Part shown: one piece after another, positions 49,129-61,833 of the stretch
Layout of the letters: every line of letters starts with the position of its first letter
Position numbering within the stretch: the first letter of the stretch is position 1
Source: Aquanectria penicillioides
Taxonomy: Eukaryota; Ascomycota; Sordariomycetes; Hypocreales; Nectriaceae
Length of the DNA: 64,000 nt
NCBI GenBank assembly: GCA_003415625.1
Contig: PYIU01000008.1
Location: forward strand, 2,108,001 to 2,172,000
Direction of reading: 5' to 3'
Made by a program: the position numbers and the translations under genes
The notes under the pieces: model-generated
Told to the model about the DNA's origin: nothing
Databases searched by the model: none
The model's input: only the letters and a program-made list of their open reading frames with translations

Positions 49129-51641
49129 ATGTCACAGTCTCAAGATTGTACCTTTGATCCGAAGTCTCCTCGGCCGTCGATTGGAGTGGCAGATTCCTTC
49201 AAAAACACACCAGACACTCGACTAACAGCCTTCTCTTCAGACGATGGCTCAACTAAGTCTTCAAGGCTACGTCAGACATTCTCGCGGTCCCCTTCAGCGA
49301 CTCCGTCGGTGAGGCTGTCCGCCAATAGCTATCGAGGTTCAATCTCTCAGCTTGACAAGGACCCGTTTATCAGCCCTGTGCATGGCACTAGGTTGTCACC
49401 GACAGCTTCTACTTTTAACCCCAATGCAGAAAAGTGCCCGGCAATGAAATCTCGTCCATCCATCTCCACGGTCTTAAGTACCGAAGTCGGAGTTTCCCAT
49501 CACCTAGAAATTTCATCGACCAGCCCGCTCTCGATTGCTGAAATCGATGTTTGTCTCGCGGTGCGTTTTCTTTTCTTCATTTCCGTATCGTCTAATTTCA
49601 GTCCAGAACCTAGTCAAACAGGGAGGCAAGCTTTATGACAGCATGGAGTTTGATGCTGTTGATGGACATGTGTTTGTTCATTTTGATGACATCAGGGATG
49701 CTTGTTGGGCCTTTTCTGCTCTTCGGGGTGCCGAGAAAAACTGGAGCATTGAATATGTCAACCTTCATATCACCAACGTAGGGTCCAAACCCCTTTTCTC
49801 GGAGAGATGCTGACACCCACCCTCTAGAATGATTCTGAGTCTCCAATCAGGAAACTAACCAGACTAGGACAAGTTTTGGTTTTCGCTACGTTGTCACCTG
49901 GGTCTGCGATCAACACTGCTCTCGTTAACGAAAGAGTTCAAAGGGTCCTAAAAACCTGTGGGGAGCTCTATGCCTTTTCTCGGCAGATCAACTATCCCGA
50001 TGGCTCTTTTCGGGCGATAGCGCAATTTTGTAGACCATCAGATGCAGTAGCAGCCACTGAAACCTGCAATGGTCTCACAGTTGATGTAAGCCATATTCTG
50101 TAGAACGGTCAGGTTCCTAACAAAGATCGACAGGGTATTCATCTCACAGTGGTGCCACCATCCAAGCTCTCATCATCAAGTGATATCACCGAGGCGCTAC
50201 GGGATATCTCACTAGTCAAAGGCCCCGGCGACACTTATCAACAGAAAGATCCAGGAACCCAAATTGTCCCAACTCTCACGGCACAGCAAACAATGCCGAT
50301 ATACCCCTTCATGATTCAGTCTCCATTAGCTCATAGTATGCCATATGTTATCGAGCGCTTTTCAAATCCGAGACAGATGAACGCAGCCGGGCCTATTACG
50401 CCATCTTACCCCATAATCCGTCCTTTATATCACACACCACCTTCCCCTGCGCTGACTGTTCGTAATGACTTTAGTCCATCGCGGCCCTCTTCAAGCTATT
50501 CGAGGTTCGACTCACGCCGCCAAAATGCTGCTCGGATCGCAAGATCGCCTTACCATAACTCAGCAAGCCACCATAATCACGTTGATATTAGCCGAATTCG
50601 TGACGGTATTGACGTTCGAACTACGGTATGTCCATTGTGTTATTTAGGTGTTCATGTTCCCGTAATGATACCCTCTAAAGATCATGCTACGAAACATCCC
50701 CAACAAAGTCGATCAAGCAATGCTCAAGGGCATCATTGACGAGTCAAGCTGGGGCAAGTACGACTTCATGTACCTCCGCATTGATTTCGCAAACGACTGC
50801 AAGTAAGTCACATATTTCCACAATGTAAGATGAAACTAACATCTTCTTTCCAGTGTTGGTTATGCCTTTATCAATTTCGTCGATGTAAGACTAATCCTTG
50901 TCTATGTTATAGTGAAATGCTGACTGAAAAAAAGCCCCTTGATATTATTGATGTCAGTTCAAGTTGGAAGTGTATTTGGGTATCTGGGGAAAACCACTAA
51001 CCGATTGTCAAGTTTGTCAATGCACGGGGCAATCAACGATGGTATGGGTCGTTTCAAGGAAACGACAAACATATACTAAGCATGAGGTCGCTTAGGAATT
51101 GTTTCAAGAGTGACAAAATAGCCGAAATATCTTACGCTAGTAAGTATCCTGTTTTTTATTGGAAGTAGTACTAATGGCCGTCTTGTAGCCATCCAAGGAA
51201 AAGACTGCCTAGTTCAGAAGTTCCGAAATAGTTCTGTCATGCTAGAGGCTCCGCATTACCGCCCAAAGGTAATAGACAACAACATAGCCTTCCTAAGACT
51301 TTTAAAACTGAACCAAGCCTTACAGTTATTCTTTACATCGAATGGTCCCATGCCTGAACTCGCGGGAAAGGAAGAGGAGTTTCCAGAGCCTGACAACCAA
51401 TCCAAAATGAAGAGAAGCTGTGAAAATGCGGAACATGTTGGTGAGTGCAAGTAGTGTACAAGAGTAGCGTGCCAGGCCTAACTTTTGTGCAGGCCTCTTC
51501 ACGCCCAATGCTGGCCAACATTTCCGAGATGAGCAGCGTCGCAGGCGCTCCCAGTACGATCGCGGTACGAGACTTGCAGCCTTGGAGGAGTATGACTATG
51601 ACACAGCAGTCCAACATTATTATGGCCCAACCACACAATGA
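49129..51641 (+). CDS. Mei2-like RNA-binding protein (12 exons, 646 aa)
   Basis: An RRM protein of the Mei2 family; fission yeast Mei2 promotes meiosis by sequestering an RNA-elimination factor, and the role here is inferred from family. Exons are 49129-49560, 49607-49777, 49828-50085, 50134-50625, 50681-50802, 50854-50884, 50935-50952, 51013-51041, 51096-51139, 51189-51268, 51326-51440 and 51493-51641 (1,941 nt, exact frame). The N-terminus is Ser/Pro-rich. Two divergent RRMs follow at about residues 145-200 and 210-292. The diagnostic C-terminal Mei2 RRM is at about 452-559, with MLRNIPNKVDQAMLK, GKYDFMYLRIDFANDCNVGY and QGKDCLVQKFRNSSVM. The tail is basic, then DE/Y-rich. Three exons are only 18, 29 and 31 nt, all inside the C-terminal RRM. 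The exon 1/2 junction is the least certain. An in-frame stop lies shortly upstream of the ATG. Confidence 0.87.
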
Positions 51642-51963
51642 GATTGAGCGTCGAGGGGAATATCTGGATCATTTGGTCAACCATTTCAACTTCGGAAACT
51701 GGATTCCGATCAAAGTATCCCTGATGATAAGGCGATGGCAAGTTGCTATTTCCGGCTTTGTCGGATCAGATAGTCGTGGTGTATGATGACCATCATCGCT
51801 AGTTATTCCAAATGAAGTCATGAAATTCATTACCGCCTTTCTAAATCTCCATAGCTTTGTGCTGAGCATTCAAGGAGCTTTTCGACAAGAAAATATCATG
51901 CATAAATTGTCATACAGCATGGTAGTGAACATGAAATAAGATGCAGTCAATTTATACTGTTGA
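51642..51963. other. Intergenic region between convergent Mei2-like and SLP1 genes
   Basis: About 320 bases between facing stop codons under the preferred SLP1 model. Open frames here are shadows. If SLP1 is not spliced near its end, its frame would read through to 51,870. Confidence 0.5.
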
Positions 51964-54544
51964 CTATGGAGAAGAGGGGTTCTCTGGAAGCGCGGGCAGC
52001 GGTTTACGTATGTTTCCCTGTTGTTTGGGAGGACAGCGAAGCCCAGCAGTCGGTGTTTCGAGAGATTGAGGGAGAATATCCGGCATCGATAAATCATCAG
52101 CCAAATTCGGGGTGGGTGGGGGCGATAAACCCTCGCATTGGAGTAGAATGGCCTGCTCTTCCGACGGATGCCGATTATGAAGTCGTGAGCTAGTGTTTGT
52201 ATGATCACCTTTGATGGATATATACTCAGTCTCTTGGTGCACGTAAGAGACCGAATCCTCTCTAGCTGGATCATACGAGGTCCCATAAAGCCTGCGCGCA
52301 CGAGAGTATGTGCGGGGGAAGACGTGGAACCGTATGGTGATCCATTGGTCTGGTCTGCAAATGGGGCAAGGTATGGCAGAGATACGCCACGGGAAAAAAT
52401 AACAAGTACCAGGCAGGAGAGTAATAATACAGCTTGCACAATAGCCATCCTCTTCTGGAATACGACCTCATCTGCAAGTAGATTTAGTCTGGTGCTCAAC
52501 GCAACAATCTCACGTTGAGATTGTTCCCGTTGGTTTTCCAGGGCCAATACTGTGGACTGCCATATCTGGTCATACTGTTCACGTACATTACGGAGTTCAG
52601 CTAGGACCGTCTGGTTCAGGTTTTCAAGAAACAAATTCGCTTTGGATATTTGCTTTTGTTCGGTTCTCTGGAGTGAATCTTGCAGATTGCGTGCTTGGTC
52701 TTCAACATACTTCAGAGAAAGTGTCAGATTGGACTCGACTTGTTGCAGACGCTTTGTGACAGCCTTGTAGAACCCCTCTTGAACAGGTGGTGACACCATT
52801 GAAGACCCAGGGGATCCACTGGTACGATTTTTGCTGTTCGAGATGATTGGGGGGTGGGCTTGCTAACTGTCACTACTGATATACTTGATTCCGGGATGTG
52901 AAGAGACTTTGTGCTCGTGGCCAGTGCCGTAGAGTTTATTGCCCTTTCAACGCCCAGGGAGAGTGAATCCGGACACGAATTAGCGGGTGTAGTAGAAGAA
53001 GCTCCGGATGGTAATGCCGTAGTTGGGGGTACAGTTGGCATGTCCTCTGTGACGGATGATTCTGTCCTTGAAACCGGTACAGGCACTGTGCCTCCCTGTG
53101 AGGGCCCGAGCACAACACTTGAGCCCCTGATGCCTCCTGGATCCTTATTATTTGAGTGATTGTGACGAAAGTCGCCCTCTATCTGGTTGAGGGGCGCAGC
53201 ACAAGTAGGGTTTGTGTAAGCGAAAAGATGCGAAGGTGCAATGAATTGTGGGCGAGAAATTTCGTTAGACAATGACATTTCTAGTGGTTCCCGTTCCGCT
53301 GCAGGTTCGTCATGGCCAATAGATTCGCTCCCCTCCCCCCTGGTTTCAATTTGTAGTTGCTCAGGCTCGTCCATCTGCAGTTCCTCGTCACGCCCAGCTT
53401 CACTATCTTTCCATGAATCCAACATGCGTGAACCGTGAACTCGAAGTAGTGACACCGGACAGTAATACTCATTACCATAATGTGTAAGAAACTCGATCCG
53501 GACGTACTTGGCCCATATCTGCGGGTTTTCGACAAGGAAAGGCTGAATATCACGGGAGTTTCTCGCTTCAAAGGTGCCCAGATCTTTCCAACGGTCCGTC
53601 TTGACCGGATATCGATCGCTGACGCTAACCTTGAAATGACGAATCATACTCGAGAAGAATTCGAAATTCGCCAAGACGATTGTATCAATGAGAATATCAT
53701 CACTGAGCTCTACTATCACGAACTTGAGGCGTGCTGAGCATTCCAATAGCATGTACGAGTCCTTGTTCTCTACTAGGATTGCCTTGGAATTCTTCGCGCC
53801 AGGGCCCGACTTCAGAACGGTTGCTCCAGCATCAAACGAGGAATAGGAGAATCGTTCTTTGCATGTCTTGCCAGCATCTTTGCTTCTGTGAATAGAAGGT
53901 CGTCCATCATCATAGGCCACCGGATCACCTGCTTCATCCTCGCCAGAATTAGTAGGGGACAGTCCTGCGGTATGCTCTCTCTGGTCGCTAGGTTGGTTGT
54001 CCAAATAGCTGTCGAAATTCAATGAGATCTCGTCTTCTTCACCGAGTCCTGCATGCCCCATGTCAGGTGGCGTTCTATCGTCTCCTCGATGTTGGTTCGC
54101 ATTTCGAGATCGAAGGTCTTGAGGATCTTGGCCAGTCTCTCGGAGCATCATCTCCTTCCAATCTTCGAATGACATGAAGGACTTCGTAGCCCCATCGCCT
54201 ACTGTATCGGGAGATTCATTCTCGGGGTCATTGGAAGCAGTGGGGGCCGTTGGCTCCTCCGAAGATAGTGATATTTCAGCATTATTCTCTGTCGCATCGG
54301 TCCGGACATCGCCGGTTGGTTCAATTGATGTTGTGCTTGGGCTCATCCAGGTGCTGGTGAAGCAGAGTTGAGGGAGAGAGTGAGTGATGTAGTTGATCGT
54401 AAGGGCATCACATGTAGTCGGTACGGGTGTTGTGGCGGTTTGTCCAGTTCCGTTTTGGGGATCTATTTGAGCATTTGCAGGCGGTGCCCTGATTGAAAGA
54501 AGGACGACTGGTTGGAGGATGCCTAGGCAGAAAGATTTCATCAT
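51964..54544 (-). CDS. SLP1: SUN-domain ER protein, Slp1/Osteopotentia type
   Basis: A membrane glycoprotein whose yeast relative Slp1 acts in the ER on folding or stability of membrane proteins. The start at tandem ATGs (54,544) gives a signal peptide (MMKSFCLGILQPVVLLS). The order is: Ser/Thr/acid-rich linker with FMSFEDWKEMML (about residues 122-134); SUN domain at about 228-375 (FSYSSFDAGATVLKSG, ILVENKDSYMLLECS, WAKYVRIEFLTHYGNEYYCP); low-complexity linker; coiled coil (KRLQQVESNLTLSLKYVEDQ); one membrane segment (IVQAVLLLSCLVLVIFS); and a Pro-rich tail ending RKPLPALPENPSSP. The reading frame changes near 52,850 at a run of six Gs with no convincing intron; one extra base restores NSKNRTSGSPGSSMVSPP. 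A 44-nt intron (52,301-52,258) is inferred before the tail. The total is about 845 aa if the frame is joined. Confidence 0.8.
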
Positions 54545-54985
54545 GACGATGAAAGAGGGATGGAGACATGCGTCTAAAAGGAGTTTAGTCGAGAGGTTAG
54601 GAATAGCATAGATAATAAGCGAGCGATGCGAACAAGCGAGCAATTATCGCAGTTAAATGTTAATTTAAAATAAGATTTTTAAAGATTTCATAAAAATAAA
54701 AATTAAACTAAAAATAGCAATAAATTCTTATATATAGTTATTATATAAATAAAAGTAAAAATATAATTAATTAATATAAATAATACTATAAAATAGCTAA
54801 TAATTATTGCTTTTTAAAATAAAAGGTTTTTATATTTATAATTTATATTCTTTTTACTCTCTTTCTATTAATTTTTATAATTTACTATTTATTGCTTTTA
54901 GATTATTATATAAATATTATATAATTTATTTTTAAAAGCTATTTTATAATAACTATTTTTATATTCTTTATATTCTTTATATATT
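54545..54985. other. SLP1 upstream region passing into the AT-rich desert
   Basis: Only about 115 bases of normal composition precede an abrupt change to AT-rich DNA at about 54,655. The SLP1 promoter must therefore be short or lie within AT-rich sequence. No gene or recognised repeat in the remainder. Confidence 0.5.
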
Positions 54986-57900
54986 ACCTTTGCCCTTAGA
55001 CTTATAACTGCTTGCAGCTATCCTAAACTACCTTTAAAATATTTAAAACTATAATTAATCAATTCTTTATATTAGATTACCTTTAGCTATAATAGCGCAT
55101 TAGGAATACAGTACTAATACTATAGCCCTTCTAATGGTTATTAATTTAGAAAGATGCAATATTAAAAACAGCCAATATAACTCCCTTTTTATTGCTAGCT
55201 AATATAATAGTATGCCTAAAATAGATAAAGCAATAGAAGTTAGCAAAAGCCTTATAATTAATAAAGATAAAAAAGCCTATAAAGCTATTATTAAAATTAT
55301 TTTATTTTACTTTCTTAAAGCAGTTTAAAAGGTATTTTAAACTTATACTAATGCATATAAAATGCACTTTTGCCTCCCCTTTAAGACTAATATAACCTTT
55401 AAAGAGAGATTTATTAATAAAATTATTATTACTATAATAATTGCTATTACTATAGCAATAATAGCTGCTTTAATTAATTTAAGCTCTTTTTCTTTTTAAT
55501 TAATATAATAGTTTTATATATTAGTCCTTTTATATAGCTTTATATTTATAAATACTAAAATTAATAAATATATAATATATAATTGCATTAAGCATAAAGT
55601 TATTATTTGCATTAGGGATGCCCCTAAAAATATTAAAAACTGCACTTTAATAAAAACTATATAAATAGTAAACTAAGCTTATAGCAATTTCTATATAGTT
55701 GCAGTATATTGCCTTTTTAATAAAAATATAATTTTTACTTTTTTTACCTTAAAATAGACTAAAGCCTTTTGCAATAAAGAATAAATAGCTATAGTATTTA
55801 GGAATAATGCCCTTTTAGCTCCTTTAATCTTTACTATTTTAATAAAGAGAATTTAAATTAAATCTATTCTTAATAATATAAATAAATTTATTAAAACTAT
55901 TAATAATACTAATACCTTAAGAGTTAATAAGGTAAAGCCTATTTAGGCCTAAAATAGCATTACTATAAAAATAAACTTAATTCTTTATATTCTATTAATT
56001 AAAGAAGCTAATAGCCTATATAATAATAGGCTTTTTCTTAATATAAAACTCTATAATTATAAACCCTTTAATAAAGGATTAAAACTTACTTAATGCTTTT
56101 AATGCTATAAGTATAGCTATATTGCAAAAAACTATTAATCTATTTTAATTTATAGCTAATATAATAGCTTAATATATAATAATTGCTTTATTAAAAAAGA
56201 AAAAATCTCTTACTGCTATACCCTATATTATAAAGACTATTTAGCCTAAAGCTATATTTACTTTATAGTAAAAAAGCATTAAACTTATATAAAAGAAGGA
56301 TATTATAGATAATTAATAAAATATAAAGAATGCACTTTAATATAGTAAAACCCCCTTTATTTATAATAGAATAGCTTTTTTAGGAACCCTTTTTTTATAG
56401 CTCTTCCTTTTATTAAAAGAGTTAGCTAATCTTTAGGATCTATAAATAAATAATATTATACTTTATTTAATGCTTTTCTTTCTTTTAGTATCTATACTTT
56501 ATTGCTACTATCTATTAAATTAATCCCTTTATTTATATTTAATTAATATAAGTTCTATTTTAGAATATATATTGCTATTTTAAGTTAATTTATTAGGTGC
56601 TATATGCCTATAATGGATATAATACAATTGCACTTTTTAAACTAGCTAAAAACTAAAGAATTAATGCCTTAATAAACCCTAAAAGATTAAATTATATTAT
56701 AATCTATTATTTAGGCTATATAGCTCTTTATATATATAAATAATATAGACTAAAAACCTAAATCTATTAGGCTAGGGAAGATTAGGCTAATATTGATTTT
56801 AAGCATTGCTATATAAGAATAATTATAATATATAACCCTTTAGGAGGTAAGGGAAATTTAAGGGTAATATGCACTTTAGCTAGCCTTACTCTAGCCCTCT
56901 AAATAATTATAGTTAAAGACTTTAATTTATACTATTTAATTTAGGACTGTTATAAAAGAACTACTTTATATAGCCTAACCTTTTTAATAGAGATATAATA
57001 GCTAAATATAGCCCTAATAACTCCCTATAGAATAGTAATTTAGGAAGCTAGTAATGCTAGAAATAGTACCTTTAATTTAGCCTAAGCCTTAAAGGATAGC
57101 TATACTATCTATTTAGGCCCTAACTATAATTTAAATAGCTTTAATTATATTCTATAGTAAATATATATTAAACCCTTTATAGATATATTGCCTTCCTTTT
57201 TATTAAACCTTTAGCTTATAGCATTTAATTAATATATAATAAACCTTAAAAAGGCTAAACTTAAGGCATAAATTACCCTTTATTAAACTTTAGGTAAGAT
57301 AATCTTTATGCAATAGTTAAAATAGGCAATTAAATAGCTAACTTAAGAACTATATTAAATTGCTTAATATACTACCTTAATATAAAGGCAATTTAGGCCT
57401 AGCTATAATAACTAATAGGACTAGCCTATTATAAAGGCTATTTGCTAACTTAAATAAGCATAAAGATATATATAATGCAATAGTATAGTAGCTAATTAGC
57501 TAGAACTATAAAAAGTAGGCAATAAGCAAGAGGCTTATATAGCTAGGGCTAGGTAAGTAGCTTAATGCAATACCCTATTTAAAGCTAAAATAGGGAAAGG
57601 TATAGGCAGCTAAAAGAAACTTTAGAATTTAAAGAGATAGGTATAACTCTAGAGTGAAATTGCCTTAGCCCTACTTTAGCTCCCCCCCCTTAACTACTTT
57701 AGGCAAGACTCCCTAGCTATAAGCTATATTAAGAAGGCAACTGTACTAGCAAAATGCTTCTTCCTTAAATTTTAGGCAGATAATTAAGATATTAAACCTA
57801 TTATAATAGACCTTATAATACAATCTATAGAAGTAGACTAAATGCTATAGAATGCTAAGGATTTAATATAGAATTGTATTAAACTTTATAAGCTAATATA

Positions 57901-60900
57901 TATACTCTTTAAAATCTAATTATAAAAAGCTTTTAGCAGTAATGGATTCTCTATTGGCTTCCTTAAAGCATACAGTAAGCCCTTTTTAAAAGCCCTTATT
58001 ACTATTATAAATATAAATATTGCATTTAGGCACTTTTTGTATTGCTTTTACTATATAATTGCTATTATTATCTTTAAGCTAAATAAAATAATAGCCTAAA
58101 AATATATAGTATTTAAATGGAAATCTATCTCTTTCTTTAGTATTATTAATAAAGTAATAGAGTTAATAATAGTTTAGTAAATAGTAATAGCAATTAAAAG
58201 CCTAAATATACTCTTTAATAGTTAAATAGAGAATAGGCCTTAAAGGTCTATTAAGCTTGCCCTTATAGTTATAATAGAAGTAATATATATAATATAGGCC
58301 TATAATAGAATAGTATTGCTTCTTTAATTAAACTTTACTATAGCCTTTAATTTAGTTAATTATAAAAGGCTTATTGCTACCCTTTATAATTAAGGCTTTT
58401 TATAATAGCTATTAGTTTAGCTTTTTAGCTATTTATTTAAGTGTTTAATATACCTTTAGTTTAATAGTAAGTCCTTTAAACCTTATAGCATTAAGGCTAA
58501 AGTCCTATAGAGTTTATTGCTTTTCTTTATTCTCTTTATTCTATTTATATTAAGGCTCTATATAGCACTTAATAAAGTCCTTAAAATTATAGTAATTAAA
58601 TTTATTAATAATATAAATATACTTATATTTAAAAGAGATATAGTAAAGATTTAAGCTTAACTTAAAGCTATATAAATAGTATATATATTTTAGGCCTCTA
58701 TTAATAGTATAACCTTTAAACTTACTAAAGCCTAATTTCTTTACTTTTTTTACTAGCATTAAGGGCATTAGGTCTAATTAATCCTTACTTAAAATACAAT
58801 CTAATTATAGAAATTATACTATTTCCTTAAATTATAGCTATATAGAAAACTACTTTAGGGCTTATATATTTTTAAGCTTAAGGGAAAACTTAAATGCTAA
58901 AGATAGGCCCTTACTGCCCTTACTATAAGTATATAGGGAGTAAACCTTAAGGCTGCCTATATAATATATATATATATAATTAAATCTATAATTGCTTATA
59001 GTATTAATATATATTATTCTTTAATAAAAAGGGGCAATAACTTAAGGGGGATTGCTAAAGCCCTATTAATTAAATAGACTTAAGCCTTATGCACTATTAG
59101 GGGAGGCTATAGGGCTACTTTAATTAGATTGCTAAAAAGTAAGCTTAAAATCCCTTTATTAAATATATACCTTAATAAATAATTTATTTAATTTTAAGGC
59201 TAGCTTTAAACTTAAGGCATTAAAAGATTTATTCTTTTTATAATTATATTAGCAATATATTAAATCTATTATTATTGCTATAATAGCCTTTAATATAAAT
59301 TAATGCAAAAATATAAAAAATAGTTTATTAATTAGCTTTTTAATAGGGAATATAAAGAAAACTAAAAGTTAATTAAAGATTAAGTATTAATTAACTAAAG
59401 GTATTAATAAAAGTAAGCTAAATATAAGTTTTATAAATAGTATATTAATAATAGAATAAAGGTAATTAAAATCTTTTTACTTTATATAAAGGAAAAGACT
59501 ATCTATTTATATAAAGAACTAAAAAAGTATAAAAGCTTTTTGCTTATTTAAATATAAATAGATTATATTAAACTTTAGGGATTTCTTTTTTAAAGAAGAG
59601 TCCTTAAGGTAAGTATACTTTAGTGCTAATATAGAAATACTATTAAAACAATTAGCTATATTATACTATATTATTTGCTTTATTTTAGCTAAAAAAACTT
59701 TATTTAATTTACTTTATAACTTTTTTAAGCTTAAGTAATACCTATTTAAAGCCTAAATTATATATTACTTTATTAAATAGCTAGCCTATTTATATATTAT
59801 ACTATACTATAAGCTAGCTATTAAGCTATATTTAATTTAGAATATATTTGCTTTTATATTATTTCTACTTTTTAATAACTTTTTTATTTAAGCGCTTTAA
59901 TCCCTTTATTAAAAGGGAAGTTAATGCATTTAAAAAAACCCCTTTAAGAAAGAGAAAAAACTAGCCTATTATATAAATAATATACTAAAGCCTACCCCCT
60001 TTAATAGCTAAATCTTTATTTTAGCCCTATTTAAACCCTACCCCTATTTATTGCTATACTTAATTTATATTTATTTACTTTAATAATACTATTTACTTTA
60101 AGTCTATATTCTTTCTAAAAGATATAAGATTTATTTTATTCTTTTTGCTATCCCTCTTTCTATCCTTCTTTATACTATTCTCCCCTTTATTCTTAAGCCT
60201 TCTTTACTTTAATCCCCCTTTAGTTCCTTTAAAGCTTAAGCTATTACTTAAAGAGTTATATTAAACTTTAGTCTTTACTATTAATATTAGCTAACTTAAA
60301 TCTATATTAAGACTAGCATTATTTACTATTACTATTACTTTTAGGCGCTGCCTATCCTTAAGTAGCCTTAGCCCCCTTAACTAAAAAAGGCAATATAGCT
60401 ATTAAGCTCTTAAGAGCTATAGCTATATAATTAACTCTATTAATTAGCTTATAGAATTAATTAATATTAAGACTTATAGTTAGAACTATAGGAATGGCTT
60501 AAAAGTGCATTTAAATTGCCTTTCTTTTAGCTTAAATAGCCTTAGCCCCTAACTGCTAAAGCTTTTCCTTTTATAACCTATATTAATATTATGCCTATAA
60601 TAGAACTAAACTAAGCTATACTTATTATAGCTATTCCCTTTTATAATACTACTATTAGTATATAGGCATTAGCCTTTATTAAGTATAGTAGTAGTTTATA
60701 TAGCTTATATATATAGGCATAAGCTATATAGCTACTAGCCTTAATATCTTTTAATAATTAACTTCTTATAACTATAAGGGATAGAAACTATATATTGGTT
60801 TAGTTTTAGTATAGATTATTTTTTTTATCTTTTACTATTTGTATAATATATATAGAATAGGGCAGATTCTATACTGCCCTTAAGGTTAGTATAGCACCCC

Positions 60901-60984
60901 TTGCCCTAATATAGCCAGCTTAGCATTTTAGTATCTATTAATATTAGCAAAATATAGTCTATAGCTACTATAAATATATACTGC

Positions 60985-61060
<76 letters not shown>

Positions 61061-61591
61061 GTTATTATCCTTAGCTATATATAATTAGTATAAAATAGCA
61101 ATAGAAGTAGCAATTAGTATTTATATAAATTGAGTATTCTATATAAGCAATGCATTAGTAAAGTGTATACTTAAAGATAATAGAAAGCTCTTATAAAGGC
61201 ATATAAAAAAGAAAGGAAAGGAAAGGAAATAGATATGCCTATAAAGTTTAAGAAATAATAATAGCAATACTTAAATAACTAGCAGCCAGCTGGCCGCTAG
61301 CTGGCATTAGGTTGGCGCCTTACTCCCTATAATAGGCCTATAGTATAGATAATCTAGATTTATTGCAGGCCTTACTTTTACTTTACTTACTAATCCTATA
61401 ATTAAGTAAATAGGATATTTTAGTAATAGCACTAAACTAACCTTTAATCTAACGCTCTTCTATAGAGGACCTATATTAGGTTTAATATTGTATTAAATAA
61501 AGGTTTTTATTCTATTAGTATAGTTTTTTCCTTTATTTATATAGTATAGAAGCACTATTTACCTTATAGGTCTATAGAGTATTAATAAATA
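54986..61591 (+). mobile_element. LINE (Tad1-like) copy D, full length, least degraded
   Basis: The best-preserved copy of the family, 6.6 kb. ORF1 begins MPKIDKAIEVSKSLII at 55,213 after about 225 bases of leader. A gag-type knuckle reads CFNCYKYSYIAKNY at about 56,093, matching a C-x2-C-x4-H-x4-C pattern whose His and last Cys became Tyr. The endonuclease motif reads VKDFNLYYL near 56,910, followed by ALITPYRI near 57,015. The RT core is at about 58,490-58,680, with the antisense 72-codon frame at 58,550-58,768. The 3' tail is AATAAATAAT. Order ORF1-EN-RT and length fit Tad1/I-type LINEs. An RNase H domain is expected but I could not recognise it. Confidence 0.82.
60982..61060. repeat. (ATT)n microsatellite in LINE copy D
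   Basis: About 25 uninterrupted ATT/TTA triplets, the longest pure run in the window, at the position where other copies have mixed TTATAG/TTA tracts. Confidence 0.9.
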
Positions 61592-61833
61592 ATATAATTT
61601 ATTTCTTTCTTTCTTTTATAGCTTTATTTTAATCTATTTATTATAGCTTATATAGCTTTTTTAATAATAATATTTAAATACTTTATTTATTTAATAATAT
61701 TTTACTAACTTTATAAAAATAAATAATACTTCTATATTATTTTTAATAAAAAAAAACTATATATATAAAATATTAAATAAAAACCTTTATATTCTTTATT
61801 TATTAGCCTTTCTTTTATTTTTATAAATTAAAA
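61592..61833. repeat. AT-rich spacer between two LINE tails
   Basis: About 240 bases separate the tails of copies D and E, which face each other. It has TTTCTTTCTTT words but no recognised element. Confidence 0.45.

Noticed and set aside
48734..49225. 163-codon open frame before the Mei2-like gene
   Set aside because: It overlaps the first exon of the Mei2-like gene in another frame and shows no recognised domain; the Mei2 frame continues into conserved RRMs.
51870..52257. Unspliced reading of the SLP1 C-terminus to 51,870
   Set aside because: The residues after the membrane segment become unlike the family, while the alternative frame ends with a Pro-rich tail typical of fungal Slp1 proteins; a 44-nt intron joins them in frame. 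It remains possible.
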